The notes: a model not told the origin generated them from the sequence alone. Positions 15,601 to 24,727 are shown, counted from the stretch's first letter. The stretch: DNA of 64,000 nucleotides from Campylobacter hominis ATCC BAA-381 (GCF_000017585.1 NC_009714.1:124001-188000); one strand, 5' to 3'. Made by a program: numbers and translations.

Positions 15601-18600
15601 CGCAAAGATCAGTTCTTCTTTCATAATCTTTCCATATCCAATTATCAAATTTTTCTCTAACACTTTGTATTAAGCTATTAACTTTTTGAGTTTTTTCAAC
15701 ATCTACTACTTTTTCCATCATAGGATTGCCATTTTTATCAAATCTTAAATTCCCATCAACATCTCTTAACTGATTGCCAGTTTCTTTTTTAATGACAATA
15801 CTGGAGTTTTGTAAAGCATTTGTGCATATGTTATAAGGTGAAAATCTTTCAAAACTAAGTCTTCTTTCATTGTATATAGTCATAGGATGGGTTTGACCTT
15901 CAAATTTCCACTCACCTGTTAGGTTGCTTCTACTTAAATGCCAAAACTCTTGTGAAATTCCAAATTCACTTTCAAAAAAGTCATTATAATATTTTAATGG
16001 TATCCAACTAGCTCCCATAGGTGCATCTATTTCGCTTGGTTTTAAATCTGTTGGAATGACTTCTTTTAAACTTTCTATATTTTTATTTATTTCAGGAAAA
16101 GTCTTGGCTATATCTTTGGCTATTTTTAATTTTTCTCTTACATCTCCTGATAGATATTTAGCGGACAAAACAAATTCTTTTTCGCCTTGCGATAGTTTAA
16201 TTGGATCTAAAAAAATTTGATTTTCAGATATTAGACTATTTGCAACATCATTGCTAGTTTTATTTAAAGTTTTAGCTATATATTCTATATTTGGTTTGCC
16301 GTATTTGTTTATACTGGCAATTAATCCATCAAACTCATTGTCAAATTTAATTTCTGATTTTGGTTTTATTACTCTGTGTATTAAAATATTTGCTTTTTCA
16401 CAACTTTCTTTTCTTGGCGTGACACCATTTTTTAAAGCTAATTCAGGACTTATTGCTTTTTGGTAGTTTTTTTCAAGCGATGCAATTTTAGCGTAATCTA
16501 CATCCTGGTCGATTCCACTTTTTCTGCTTGAATTATGCAAAAAACCACATTTTTTATGATAAATATCTAAAAAATTATTTAATTTTTCTCTTGCCTGGAT
16601 TAATTGGTTATTATCATCGCTAATATCCGTTTTTTCAAGCTCAATTAACTCTTTATGTGCATCTCTTAAATTTATAAAATTTTTAACTCTTTCTTGTTGT
16701 GCTGGTTTTAGTTCAGGCTTTGTAGCAAGAATACCATTTGCATTATTTATTTCGCCTTTTTTAATGTAAATTTCATTATTGAATATAAAATAGTTATTTT
16801 GTTTTAAATCTTTATAATAATTTGCATCTATTATCTCATCAAGGTAAATCTCATCATTAATTTTTGTTTCATTTTTGTGGAATTTATAGATATTTTTTGG
16901 TAATGTTTCAACAAATCTATTTAGTTCATTTTCTAAATTCAAATTTGAGTTTTTTGTGCAAACTAGCTCTTCTCCGTGAGATCTAATTTTAATTTCTAAA
17001 TTTCCTAAAATATTGTTTGGATTTTGAATAAAATAGTTGTTTATTATTTGATTTGTATCTTTAAAATTTTCTACATTTAGCCAATTGTTGTTTAAATTTA
17101 AATCTTTACCTTTTTTAAAAAATACAATATCAGTTGATGAGTGAGTGCTATCAAAGGTATTTTCAGGTAGTCTTACAGCACCTAAAAAAGTTGCGTAATT
17201 GTCTATATATCTTCTTGTTGTATCTGTTTTTGAATCTAGAAATTTAGTAGAGATAACAAAAGCCATAATTCCATCATCTTTTAGCATATGTGAAGCAGAT
17301 TTTGCAGCAAAAAAGTTATGTAGAGACATTCTTGGAATATCTTCTTTTAAAGCCCTATTTTTATCTATAATGGCTATTTCTCCAAATGGTGGATTTCCTA
17401 TTATTGCATCAAATTTAGTAATGTTTTGATTGGCTAAGTCGTCTTCATATCCCATAGCATAGTGTTTTTGATTTGGAAAAAGTAAAGATAGCATATCGGA
17501 ACTAAGATGATTTTTTTCAATAGTTAAATATTCAAAATTTGGATTTGGTTTTAAAAAAGCACCACTTCCAGCACTCGGCTCTAGCACTCTTTTTTTATTA
17601 TTATCGCTATTAATTCCCATTTCATTAAGTGCTTTATGTATAGTATTTACCAAAATTTGAGGCGTAAAATATGCGTTTGTGATAGTTTCTTTTGCTTCTT
17701 TATATTCTTCTTCGGTCAATAAATTTTTTAAAAGTGTATTTTCTTGTTTGAAGTTTTGATTGTTTTCATCAAAAGATTCACTAACACCGCCCCAGCCTGT
17801 AAATTGTGAGATAATAGTTTGTTCTTCTTTTGTAATTGTGAAAAAATTATTATTGCTTATAGCAACATTTTTGATTTTAGTTAGTTCTTTTGTAAGTTTT
17901 ATAGCTTCATAATTTTTATAAAATCTATCTTTTTTGCCTTTAATGAGAATCTCATCTTGATAGATAAAATCCTCATTTTTATAGGTTGAAGTTAGCTTTA
18001 GAGTGGAGTTTCTAATATCTCTTTGATTGTTATTATTTTCTCTAAATCTTCTAGTTTGAAAACTTCCATCTTGTTGTATTTTTCTGCTTGTTTCTCTTCT
18101 AGTAGGTTGTAAATCTTTGATGATTCCATCGCTATTTTGTTCAATTTGAGAAAAAATTCCACTTGCTCGTTGTCTGTTTTGATGATATTCATCTTTCGTA
18201 ATTTCATCACTATGTATCGCATTGGATGACTGATTTTGTCTAAATCTTCCACTGCTTTGATTAGTTTCACTGCTTGGCTGTTCGCCCAGCTCTCCTTGAA
18301 TGCTCCCACTGCTAGAAGTTCCTTCCAAGTCATTCCATTTGGTAGATATTTTGTGTCTATCATCATATAGATTTTTGCTATCTTGTATCCTATGTAATAC
18401 GGAATTCCCAGACTCTCCTGCATTTGCCAAAATCCCATCATCTTTATCTTCTCTTTGGCTTGTTTGCTCGTATAGGCTAGAAGTATTAGATGCTCTTGAA
18501 TTCTGCTTGCTATTTGTAGGCAATGTATCCCATCGTTCATTATGTATTTCATCTCCTTGTCGCAACCATTGATTATCAAGGTTGAGAGATACATCTCTAC

Positions 18601-19036
18601 TAAGTTCAGTTGTAAAATCGAATTCAAGTTGAATAGGCTCATTAAGTCGTTTGTTATTAGAGATGTTAGATTTCTCTTCTCTTTCATATATTCTATTGCT
18701 ACTTGAAATACTTCCATTTTGGGTTGTCTCTCCCTTGGATAGTCCGTATTGCTGTCTATTTGTGTCCATAGAGGATTGGAATTCTCGCCTATCAGAATCG
18801 ATTGGATATTCATCCCCGTTAGCCATTGTGCTTCTTCTAATGGTGTAGTCTCCCTTAGTATCCATTTCTGTGACATTTCGTTCTTCCAATTCTCTTTTTC
18901 TTTCGGTGTCATTTCCCAAGCTGCTTTCATCTGCTTCTCCTTTTAGATATTCATCTAGTGTATCAACTTTATTTTTATAAAGTTCTTCGAATAGTCCGCC
19001 TTCCCACCACTCTTGTTTTTGTTTTCTCTTTGGCAT
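12683..19036 (-). CDS. Giant N6-adenine methyltransferase-SNF2 helicase (DarB-like)
   Basis: 2117 residues. The first 350 are polar, Q/N/S-rich and probably disordered. A methyltransferase follows: VLEPSAGSGAFLK (about 483-495, SAM binding) and GNPPFG (about 545, catalytic NPPF). A superfamily 2 helicase then follows: DHEVGAGKT (about 1195), VVDESHMYKN (about 1362), and QRNGRVIRQGN (about 1749, motif VI). The C-terminus is coiled. The same order occurs in phage P1 DarB, an antirestriction protein packaged with DNA, and in large proteins of many conjugative elements. Protecting incoming DNA in the recipient is the likely role by analogy. It has its own promoter and is the largest gene here. 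Confidence 0.8.
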   Translation of the reverse strand: MPKRKQKQEWWEGGLFEELYKNKVDTLDEYLKGEADESSLGNDTERKRELEERNVTEMDTKGDYTIRRSTMANGDEYPIDSDRREFQSSMDTNRQQYGLSKGETTQNGSISSSNRIYEREEKSNISNNKRLNEPIQLEFDFTTELSRDVSLNLDNQWLRQGDEIHNERWDTLPTNSKQNSRASNTSSLYEQTSQREDKDDGILANAGESGNSVLHRIQDSKNLYDDRHKISTKWNDLEGTSSSGSIQGELGEQPSSETNQSSGRFRQNQSSNAIHSDEITKDEYHQNRQRASGIFSQIEQNSDGIIKDLQPTRRETSRKIQQDGSFQTRRFRENNNNQRDIRNSTLKLTSTYKNEDFIYQDEILIKGKKDRFYKNYEAIKLTKELTKIKNVAISNNNFFTITKEEQTIISQFTGWGGVSESFDENNQNFKQENTLLKNLLTEEEYKEAKETITNAYFTPQILVNTIHKALNEMGINSDNNKKRVLEPSAGSGAFLKPNPNFEYLTIEKNHLSSDMLSLLFPNQKHYAMGYEDDLANQNITKFDAIIGNPPFGEIAIIDKNRALKEDIPRMSLHNFFAAKSASHMLKDDGIMAFVISTKFLDSKTDTTRRYIDNYATFLGAVRLPENTFDSTHSSTDIVFFKKGKDLNLNNNWLNVENFKDTNQIINNYFIQNPNNILGNLEIKIRSHGEELVCTKNSNLNLENELNRFVETLPKNIYKFHKNETKINDEIYLDEIIDANYYKDLKQNNYFIFNNEIYIKKGEINNANGILATKPELKPAQQERVKNFINLRDAHKELIELEKTDISDDNNQLIQAREKLNNFLDIYHKKCGFLHNSSRKSGIDQDVDYAKIASLEKNYQKAISPELALKNGVTPRKESCEKANILIHRVIKPKSEIKFDNEFDGLIASINKYGKPNIEYIAKTLNKTSNDVANSLISENQIFLDPIKLSQGEKEFVLSAKYLSGDVREKLKIAKDIAKTFPEINKNIESLKEVIPTDLKPSEIDAPMGASWIPLKYYNDFFESEFGISQEFWHLSRSNLTGEWKFEGQTHPMTIYNERRLSFERFSPYNICTNALQNSSIVIKKETGNQLRDVDGNLRFDKNGNPMMEKVVDVEKTQKVNSLIQSVREKFDNWIWKDYERRTDLCEIYNNTFNCYAHKHYDGSDLKLDSLNSNINLRKHQKDAIFRAINEQNCLFDHEVGAGKTLTAICSVMKQKELGITNKALIAVPNHLVNQWSDEFYNAYPNANLLISDEKSVSPQNREEFFGKIMNGEYDAIIISHSQLEKIPVPPEVEQNVVKRQIEELQESINFAEKNDENIRPASIKQMQKRLNSLEERLKEKLDKGNKSKALNFSDLGIDYLVVDESHMYKNLPFSTHLKVKGLGNQAGSKKALSMYCFTEYLNNNDKKILFLTGTPISNSLTELYNINKYLMPNDLEKKGIGSFDAWASNFAKIENVPELNATAQNFKIVSRFTALNNLPEVCGAYGEIADIVTNSDIKKHYTHYVPEVNIIKSVSPISKEQRFYIGVQDKDGNYNEGSIIARMEKLGSGSFDPKIDNHLKCTSDAKKAGIDFRLIDPNAPDFEKSKMNNCVKNIVEEYHNWDKEKGTQLVFLDIGTPRQTNQLSTNLNIDTENNKQEKDFININEIIEDDVDFDQEEDRDSDENSFFLYGDLYKKLVKAGIPREEIAFIHDTGGSNAKKQELFQKVNSGEIRVLIGSTAKMGAGTNVQERVTAIHHFDVPWRPSDFIQRNGRVIRQGNVLFQKDPDNFKIKEFRYVTENTYDAVSWQIIETKSNSLVNFRKGLVDGRTLSGFEEEAASAAEMKAAATGNPLIIDQVKLKSALDKEEILYKNFLNDIINAKDTIEANNKKIDYLKKDIINLQLAQNTLNNNQNENFQCTMLSPYGSKYSTEYERKFDIPKDRNDDFVKLEQESMNSIFLENFKNISVYERNIMEIMRYKGFTIYGGWSDNPKEISFTIQDRTDGKITNFYPENLHYKIDDNNLFTHISFNGFIRRLNNYLNKENLLKEENKNKETIKSLEKNTADLKVYLNENETYKKQNILNLLRDENKIIINELAKSSKNPAYKSSFKSKFLESQNLKNNRILNNENNKENNKEIL

Positions 19037-19049
19037 ATCTTTTCCTGAA

Positions 19050-19055
19050 ATTATA
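19050..19055 (-). promoter_or_regulatory. -10 box for the 2117-residue gene
   Basis: TATAAT on the minus strand, 14 bases before the ATG at 19036, with a CAGGAAAAG ribosome site after it. Repeat copy 3 starts 24 bases upstream. Confidence 0.45.
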
Positions 19056-19078
19056 ATAAAAAATTCTTAATATTAACT

Positions 19079-19110
19079 TAATATAATTTCTATTATATTA
19101 ATATAAATTA
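19079..19110. repeat. AT-rich intergenic repeat, copy 3
   Basis: TAATATAA, then TCTATTA, then TTAATATAAA in the same order and spacing as copies 1 and 2. Over the first 29 bases it differs from copy 2 at three positions. It lies between the end of the transfer operon and the promoter of the giant helicase gene. Confidence 0.65.
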
Positions 19111-19117
19111 TATTCTT

Positions 19118-19933
19118 TTAACTGATACCTAAACTTGTAGGTTTTGAAATTCCTTTTTCTTTTTCTTTTGTTTTAGTTATTTTTGATACAGCTTCTTTTG
19201 ATAATTTTTCTATATTGCTTAATTCTTTTTCTGTGATAGCATTATTTTGTTTATTTATAGGATTTTCATTTTCTTTATTTTGTTCTTTATCATTATTTTT
19301 ATTGTTGTTTTCGTTAGGAAAATTAAATTTTCTATCTAGTCCATATGAATTTGTAAAAGCAACTAAAAAAGCTTCTAAATTATCATCTCCAAGACCTTTT
19401 CCTGCTTTTGCAAGTTCATCTATTCCACCATCAATGGCTTTTTCTATAGATTGAGTATTAACTTTAATCTTATATTTTTTATTTTGATCTTTTTCAAAAA
19501 TTTTTTTCCAATCTCTTTTGTCATTTTCATTCAATACATTATTTGTTATTTTTTCAGTGCCAATATTTATGAGCTTTTCTAAATTTCCATCTTGAAATAA
19601 ATTTCTTCCCATTGGTGCATTAAAATCTAATTTATTTCCACTTGGAGTTTGAATTTCAAAATTTAAAGTTTCTTTAGGAAATTTATTTTTGTTAAAATTT
19701 TCTTCTTTAACTATTTGGTCTAATTCATTAACCATCTGCATAACAGCGATAGCACTATCGCCACTATGAATTTTGTCAAAAATACCAGTTTTTTTAAAAA
19801 ACTTCTTAAACTCAGGACTAAAATTTTTATCAGGTGTGATTTTTATGGAAAAATTTGGTTTTTCTTCATTTTCTTTAATGTTTTCTTTGTTTGTTGATAT
19901 ATATTCATCATTTTTGATATTTTCATTTTCCAT
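19118..19933 (-). CDS. Hypothetical protein with the shared C-terminal module
   Basis: 271 residues. The protein is hydrophilic, has no signal peptide and no known catalytic motif. It has a globular-looking middle (FNAPMGRNLFQDGNLEKLINIG, then GGIDELAKAGKGLGDDN) and an N/K/E-rich linker from residue 210. The last 39 residues start ITEKELSNIEKL and match, without gaps, the ends of the zeta-like toxin and the 253-residue protein. It is the last gene of the transfer operon, starting 11 bases after the virB1-like gene. A secreted partner or effector of the T4SS is one reading; no function is shown. Confidence 0.6.
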   Translation of the reverse strand: MENENIKNDEYISTNKENIKENEEKPNFSIKITPDKNFSPEFKKFFKKTGIFDKIHSGDSAIAVMQMVNELDQIVKEENFNKNKFPKETLNFEIQTPSGNKLDFNAPMGRNLFQDGNLEKLINIGTEKITNNVLNENDKRDWKKIFEKDQNKKYKIKVNTQSIEKAIDGGIDELAKAGKGLGDDNLEAFLVAFTNSYGLDRKFNFPNENNNKNNDKEQNKENENPINKQNNAITEKELSNIEKLSKEAVSKITKTKEKEKGISKPTSLGIS

Positions 19934-19943
19934 TGTAAATCCT

Positions 19944-20381
19944 TTATTTTATAATTTGATTAAAATTTTTATTGTAATTGGCAATATTTGAAACAACTTT
20001 TATGTTATAAGTGTTGTTATTTACTTTTCCGTTATAGCAATTTAAAGCTTTATAGTTTAGTCCCCACTTATTGATACATCTTTTCAAAACAATTGCTCCA
20101 AATCCAATGTTAATATCAGGGTTAAATAAATCTTTTTCTTTATAACCCATAGATTTTAACTCGGGCAAATGAATAGAATTAATTTGCATAATTCCTATAT
20201 CATAACTTCCGTTGTCATTTCTTGCTACTTGATTAGGATTTAAACTGCTTTCTGTTTTTGCAATTCCATATAAAAGCAGTGGTGAAATATTGTTTAATTT
20301 TCCGTGTTTTATAAAAAGATGATTAAATTCACTGCAAATTCCTAAATTTACTACCAATAAAAAAAGAAATAATTTTTTCAT
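19944..20381 (-). CDS. virB1: VirB1-like lytic transglycosylase
   Basis: 145 residues with a signal peptide (KKLFLFLLVVNLGICSEF). The catalytic glutamate lies in GIAKTESSLNP (about residue 48), followed by DIGIMQINS, the standard SLT fold signature. It should open peptidoglycan locally so the T4SS can be assembled. It lies between the topoisomerase and the last gene of the operon, far from the virB4-virB11 block. Confidence 0.85.
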   Translation of the reverse strand: MKKLFLFLLVVNLGICSEFNHLFIKHGKLNNISPLLLYGIAKTESSLNPNQVARNDNGSYDIGIMQINSIHLPELKSMGYKEKDLFNPDINIGFGAIVLKRCINKWGLNYKALNCYNGKVNNNTYNIKVVSNIANYNKNFNQIIK

Positions 20382-20391
20382 AGTTTATTCC

Positions 20392-22542
20392 TTATATTTC
20401 AGGCTTTCCATTTTTATCATTTATAAAACCTATTTGGCAACCTTTTGTCTTCCAACCGCTACAAGACCAATAATAGCCATCTCCTTTTTTGTTTTTCCAC
20501 CTATTAAGAGCAGAGCCACATTTAGGACAAAAATACTTTGGTATGTTTGGTTTTCCATTTAGGTCTGGATAAATCTCAGAGCATCCATTTTTCCAATTGC
20601 TACAACCCCAAAAGTCTTTGCCAGTTTTTTGTGAGTGCCTTTTTTGTAAAAATCCTTTTCCGCATTTACAAGGATATGTTTTGTCAATTCCGTTAAAATT
20701 TTTATCTAGTAAAGCATTATTTTTTATAAGCTCTATTTGTTCTTCTACTTCATCAAATACTCTATTTAAAAAATCATCTTTACTTAAATTTCCATTTTGA
20801 ATTTCAAGTTGTTGTTCATACCAAAGAGCGGTCATATCAGGAGTTGATAAAATTTTAGGTGCTAGAGCTATTAAATCCCTACCTTTTTTTGTTGAAATTA
20901 TAGATTTTTTTTCTTCTCTTATATATTCTCTTTCAAAAAGATTTTTGATGTGTTCTGATCTAGTGGCTGGTGTTCCAATTCCACCATTTTCGCCTTTTTT
21001 ATCTTTATCTTTTTCTTTTAAAAGAGTTTTTATTTTTTCATCTTTTACATATTTACTTATCGAAGTTAAATCTTTAAGTAGTGTTGGCATTGTATAATAT
21101 GGCTTTGGTTTAGTCTGCTTTTTATTTATCTCTATATTTAATGTTTGGCAATTGCCGCTTTCCAAAAGTGATAAATCAAAACTATTTTCTACTTCATCAT
21201 CATTTTTTTGTTCGCTGTCGTTTTCACCACTAAAAAGAGAAAGATAGCCGTTTTTTGTGATTTTTTTCTTACTAGTGGTAAATTTATAATCATTAATAAG
21301 AATTTCAATATTAGTTTGTAAATACTGCATAGGTTCATAAAATTGAGCAATATATCGTTTTGAAATTAGTTTATAGACATTTTGTTCATCTTTGCTCATA
21401 GAGTTAAAATCAAATGTCGTTTCAGTTGGAATGATAGCAAAGTGTGCTGTAATAAACTCATCATTGAAAGCTCTACTTTTTAAATTTGGATCCGCATTTT
21501 TTATTATATTTTCAAAGTCGCTTAAATTTGATTTTATCGAGTTCAAAACATTAGTTGAACTTTCCCACATATTAACAGGTAAATATTCACAATCTGAGCG
21601 GTTATATGTAATGCATTTGTATTTTTCTCTTAAGTCTTGAGTGATTTTTAGAGTTTTGTCTGGTTTAAAGTTAAATTTTTTAGAACAATCTGCTTGTAAA
21701 TTTAAAAGATTGTAAGGAAGTGGTGGATATTCTAGTTTGTTTTCATTGGTGACATTTAAAATTCCATTTTTACCCAAGCAGATATTCTTAATTTCATTTG
21801 CTTCATTTTCATCTGTGATTTTTTCATCTGTTTTTAAATTTGCTAAAATTTCAGCTTGATGGGTTTTAAATTTTCCAGTTAAAGTATAATAAAAACTACT
21901 TTTATGACCTTCTCTTTCTAAGTCTCTGCTGACTACTAATCCAAGTATTGGAGTTTGAACTCTACCAACACTGATAACACCTTTATAACCATTATTTTGT
22001 GCTTTTGTAGTATAAGCTCTTGTTAGATTTATACCAACAATCCAATCTGCTATACTCCTAGCAAAGCCACACTCACTTAAATTACTAAAATCGTTATTTG
22101 ATTTCATATTTTTTAATTCGGATCTTACGCCTTTTTCGGTTAGATCGTGTAACAAAAGTCTTAAAACTGGTTTTTTATTATTTGCATATTTTAAAATTTC
22201 ATCGATTAGAATTTGACCTTCTTCATCAGCGTCACCGCAATTTATAATAGTATCTACATCAGATCTTTTTATTAAATTACAAATTATTTTTAATTGTTCT
22301 TTTGAACTTTGTATCGGTTTATATTTAAATTCATCTATTTTTAATGGTAAATCTTTTAAATCCCATTTTTTAAAATTTTCATCATAGTCTTCTGGCATAT
22401 ATAATTCAAGTAGATGTCCAAATGCCCAAGTGATAATATTTTCGCCTTTTTGAAAAAAGCCATCACCATTTTTATATTCTCCATCTATTCCTGCTGCAAT
22501 TGATTTTGCAAGAGCTGGTTTTTCCGCTATAAACAGTTTCAT
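20392..22542 (-). CDS. topB: DNA topoisomerase III (type IA)
   Basis: 716 residues. The N-terminal Toprim has FIAEKPALAKSIA and NCGDADEEGQ. GRVQTPILGLV is near residue 195, and the active-site tyrosine is in CITYNRSDCEYLP near residue 314. Two C-terminal four-cysteine zinc ribbons follow (CKCGKGFL...GCSNW...GC and CPKCGSAL...SCSGW...GC). Homologues such as TraE of RP4 are typical of conjugative plasmids. It relaxes negatively supercoiled DNA and probably helps separate strands during transfer. It starts with ATG 11 bases after the PcfJ-like gene's stop. Confidence 0.9.
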   Translation of the reverse strand: MKLFIAEKPALAKSIAAGIDGEYKNGDGFFQKGENIITWAFGHLLELYMPEDYDENFKKWDLKDLPLKIDEFKYKPIQSSKEQLKIICNLIKRSDVDTIINCGDADEEGQILIDEILKYANNKKPVLRLLLHDLTEKGVRSELKNMKSNNDFSNLSECGFARSIADWIVGINLTRAYTTKAQNNGYKGVISVGRVQTPILGLVVSRDLEREGHKSSFYYTLTGKFKTHQAEILANLKTDEKITDENEANEIKNICLGKNGILNVTNENKLEYPPLPYNLLNLQADCSKKFNFKPDKTLKITQDLREKYKCITYNRSDCEYLPVNMWESSTNVLNSIKSNLSDFENIIKNADPNLKSRAFNDEFITAHFAIIPTETTFDFNSMSKDEQNVYKLISKRYIAQFYEPMQYLQTNIEILINDYKFTTSKKKITKNGYLSLFSGENDSEQKNDDEVENSFDLSLLESGNCQTLNIEINKKQTKPKPYYTMPTLLKDLTSISKYVKDEKIKTLLKEKDKDKKGENGGIGTPATRSEHIKNLFEREYIREEKKSIISTKKGRDLIALAPKILSTPDMTALWYEQQLEIQNGNLSKDDFLNRVFDEVEEQIELIKNNALLDKNFNGIDKTYPCKCGKGFLQKRHSQKTGKDFWGCSNWKNGCSEIYPDLNGKPNIPKYFCPKCGSALNRWKNKKGDGYYWSCSGWKTKGCQIGFINDKNGKPEI

Positions 22543-22553
22543 TTTTTATCCTT

Positions 22554-23897
22554 TTATCCTGGTAATAAATTTACATTATTTATTTCAATTTCATTTTTAA
22601 CAAACTCGATAATTTCTTTTGGAGCTTCACTATTTGCAAAGCCTTTTATTTGTCTTAAATAAAAACCATTTTTATTTTGTCTAATTTCAATTGTGTATCT
22701 TTTATCATCCTGTCTTAGTGAGTAAATCATACAAATTTGTTTATTTATCTCTCGTATATAACTAGCAACACAATTTCTATTTAAAACTCCTTCTTCTATT
22801 ATTTCTTGTTTAGTGCTTAATCTTTTTATTTCTTTTGGTAATTTAAGTTTTAAGAATTGATTGCCTTTACTTATTTTTAAATTAGGAGCGTAATGTATTT
22901 CATTTTCTAAGGCAATACGGTCGTGTTCTTGTTTTATTCTCTTAAATGATTTTATATTTAAGTTTATTTTTTCTTTTTTATCAATCATCATTTTTATATA
23001 GTCATAAATGATAATTTTGTCATAATTTTTGTTTATATTTTTTAAATGTTTATTCCGCCAAAATTCAGATAGTAGCGTTATTATAAATGATTTATCTATT
23101 TTTTTATCTTCAAATTCAAATATTTTTATATTGTCATCTAAAAATTTTATAACTTCAAAAAAATATTCTTTGGGAATATATTTTTTGATTTTGATATTTA
23201 TATATGAAGTAATTAGTTTATATTTATTTGTATGATTAAAAAATGTTTCCTTTGGATATTTTGAAGCAAATATATACTTTTTATTTTTAAAGTCTTTTAG
23301 CTCACTAAATTTAAAAGCTGAATATATGTTTATTGGATTATCTTTGAAATCTTTTATAATGTCATTTAAATTAGTATTATCTTTTTGTAAATACTCAAAA
23401 TAAATAATAAAGAACTCATAGATTAAATCATTTCTTTTACAAATTTTAGCTATATAAGATAATGACATTTCAAAAAATGAGTAGTTTTTATTTATCTTTT
23501 TATACATACCTGAAAAAATTTCGTAATCATTTTTAATAAAAATATTGAAATTTATTTCACTAAATATTGTTTCTATATATATATTATAACCATTATTTGA
23601 AAAATTAAAATTTGGTAACGATATCATTATATCTTTGTCTCTTAATTCTATTTTTAGTAGATGACCATTTTCAATTTTTGGTTCAATTAAGCTTGTAAAT
23701 TTGATTATATTTTCTTGATTTTCTTCTAAAAATTTCAAAAATTCACATTCTATTTTTATAAAATATATAACATTGTTGGATTTACAATAAGTATAAAATT
23801 TTGATTTTAATTTTTCAAATAATGGCTTTAATTTTGGAAAATTTGTAGATACTTTTTGATTAAATTTATCTTCAAACTGTTTATCTAAAAATGGCAT
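22554..23897 (-). CDS. PcfJ-like protein
   Basis: 447 residues. The last 120 (from ISKGNQFLKLKLPKE, then GVLNRNCVASYIREIN and DDKRYTIEIR) resemble the PcfJ domain found in conjugative plasmids and phages, with a CVxSY core. The N-terminal 300 residues are helical and unassigned. The biochemical role of PcfJ is not established. It lies between a hypothetical gene and topB in the transfer operon, consistent with a DNA-processing or mating accessory. Confidence 0.6.
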   Translation of the reverse strand: MPFLDKQFEDKFNQKVSTNFPKLKPLFEKLKSKFYTYCKSNNVIYFIKIECEFLKFLEENQENIIKFTSLIEPKIENGHLLKIELRDKDIMISLPNFNFSNNGYNIYIETIFSEINFNIFIKNDYEIFSGMYKKINKNYSFFEMSLSYIAKICKRNDLIYEFFIIYFEYLQKDNTNLNDIIKDFKDNPINIYSAFKFSELKDFKNKKYIFASKYPKETFFNHTNKYKLITSYINIKIKKYIPKEYFFEVIKFLDDNIKIFEFEDKKIDKSFIITLLSEFWRNKHLKNINKNYDKIIIYDYIKMMIDKKEKINLNIKSFKRIKQEHDRIALENEIHYAPNLKISKGNQFLKLKLPKEIKRLSTKQEIIEEGVLNRNCVASYIREINKQICMIYSLRQDDKRYTIEIRQNKNGFYLRQIKGFANSEAPKEIIEFVKNEIEINNVNLLPG

Positions 23898-23909
23898 AAT
23901 TATCCTCTC

Positions 23910-24710
23910 TTATGATTTAGCAGAGAAAATCTCTGCTAAAAATTTAAGACATTGATTTACTCTTTTAGTGGTTTTTTTGGTAGCTTGTTTTAGTATCTTT
24001 TGCTCACCTAAATTACCACTATTATCAATTGGAGTAATCGACTTTAATACAGCGCCTTGTGTTTTTACAAAATCAATCTCAACCATAGCTGATCCACCTT
24101 TTATTTTGTCAACTGTTTCCATTAGTTGCGGATAGTTTTGCAAAGTTGAATCTTTTTTTGCAGATAATGTAAAATCACAACCATTTTGAATTTGGGCATT
24201 AAATTTGTCAATTAATTTATTGTCACAATTTTTATCAAATGAATAGCCGTTCATTCCTTTGGTGGCATAAAGTTTTTGAGCTGATTTAATGATTTCATTT
24301 GCTTGATTTCTCTCTTCTTCTTGTAGAGTTATGCAGATTTTGTTAAATCCATAAGCCTTTCCATTTTTTCCAATTCCAGATTGATAAAAAGCATCAGCTC
24401 TCATAAAAGTATCCTGGTTATTTTGATCTTTACCTTTTATATCAATACCTATTTTATCTGCATCAACTGCTTTTAAAAAATTATCAATATTAGAAATCTT
24501 ATAAAAAGCATCTCTCGCACCTGGTTTGATTTCTTTTCCATCTTTTTCATAAGGTTTTAATCCACCAAAACCAACTATTGTCAATGTTTCACCTTGTTTA
24601 TTGACTGACGAATCAGCACTAACATAAACAGAAGTTATTTTTTTATCGGCAGATGTTGAATTGTTTGGAGTAGTATTTTCTACTTCAACATCTTTTTTAT
24701 TTGTAGCCAT
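23910..24710 (-). CDS. Hypothetical protein of the transfer operon
   Basis: 266 residues. The N-terminus is polar (ENTTPNNSTSADKK). The body has beta-rich parts (ITSVYVSADSS, ETLTIVGFGG) and there is a basic C-terminus (KQATKKTTKRVNQ). There is no signal peptide, membrane segment or recognised motif. It starts with ATG after AAGGATTTACA and is spaced 17 bases from its neighbour. The high charge would permit DNA binding, possibly like a single-strand-binding protein, but nothing proves this. Confidence 0.5.
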   Translation of the reverse strand: MATNKKDVEVENTTPNNSTSADKKITSVYVSADSSVNKQGETLTIVGFGGLKPYEKDGKEIKPGARDAFYKISNIDNFLKAVDADKIGIDIKGKDQNNQDTFMRADAFYQSGIGKNGKAYGFNKICITLQEEERNQANEIIKSAQKLYATKGMNGYSFDKNCDNKLIDKFNAQIQNGCDFTLSAKKDSTLQNYPQLMETVDKIKGGSAMVEIDFVKTQGAVLKSITPIDNSGNLGEQKILKQATKKTTKRVNQCLKFLAEIFSAKS

Positions 24711-24727
24711 TGTAAATCCTTTTTTTA

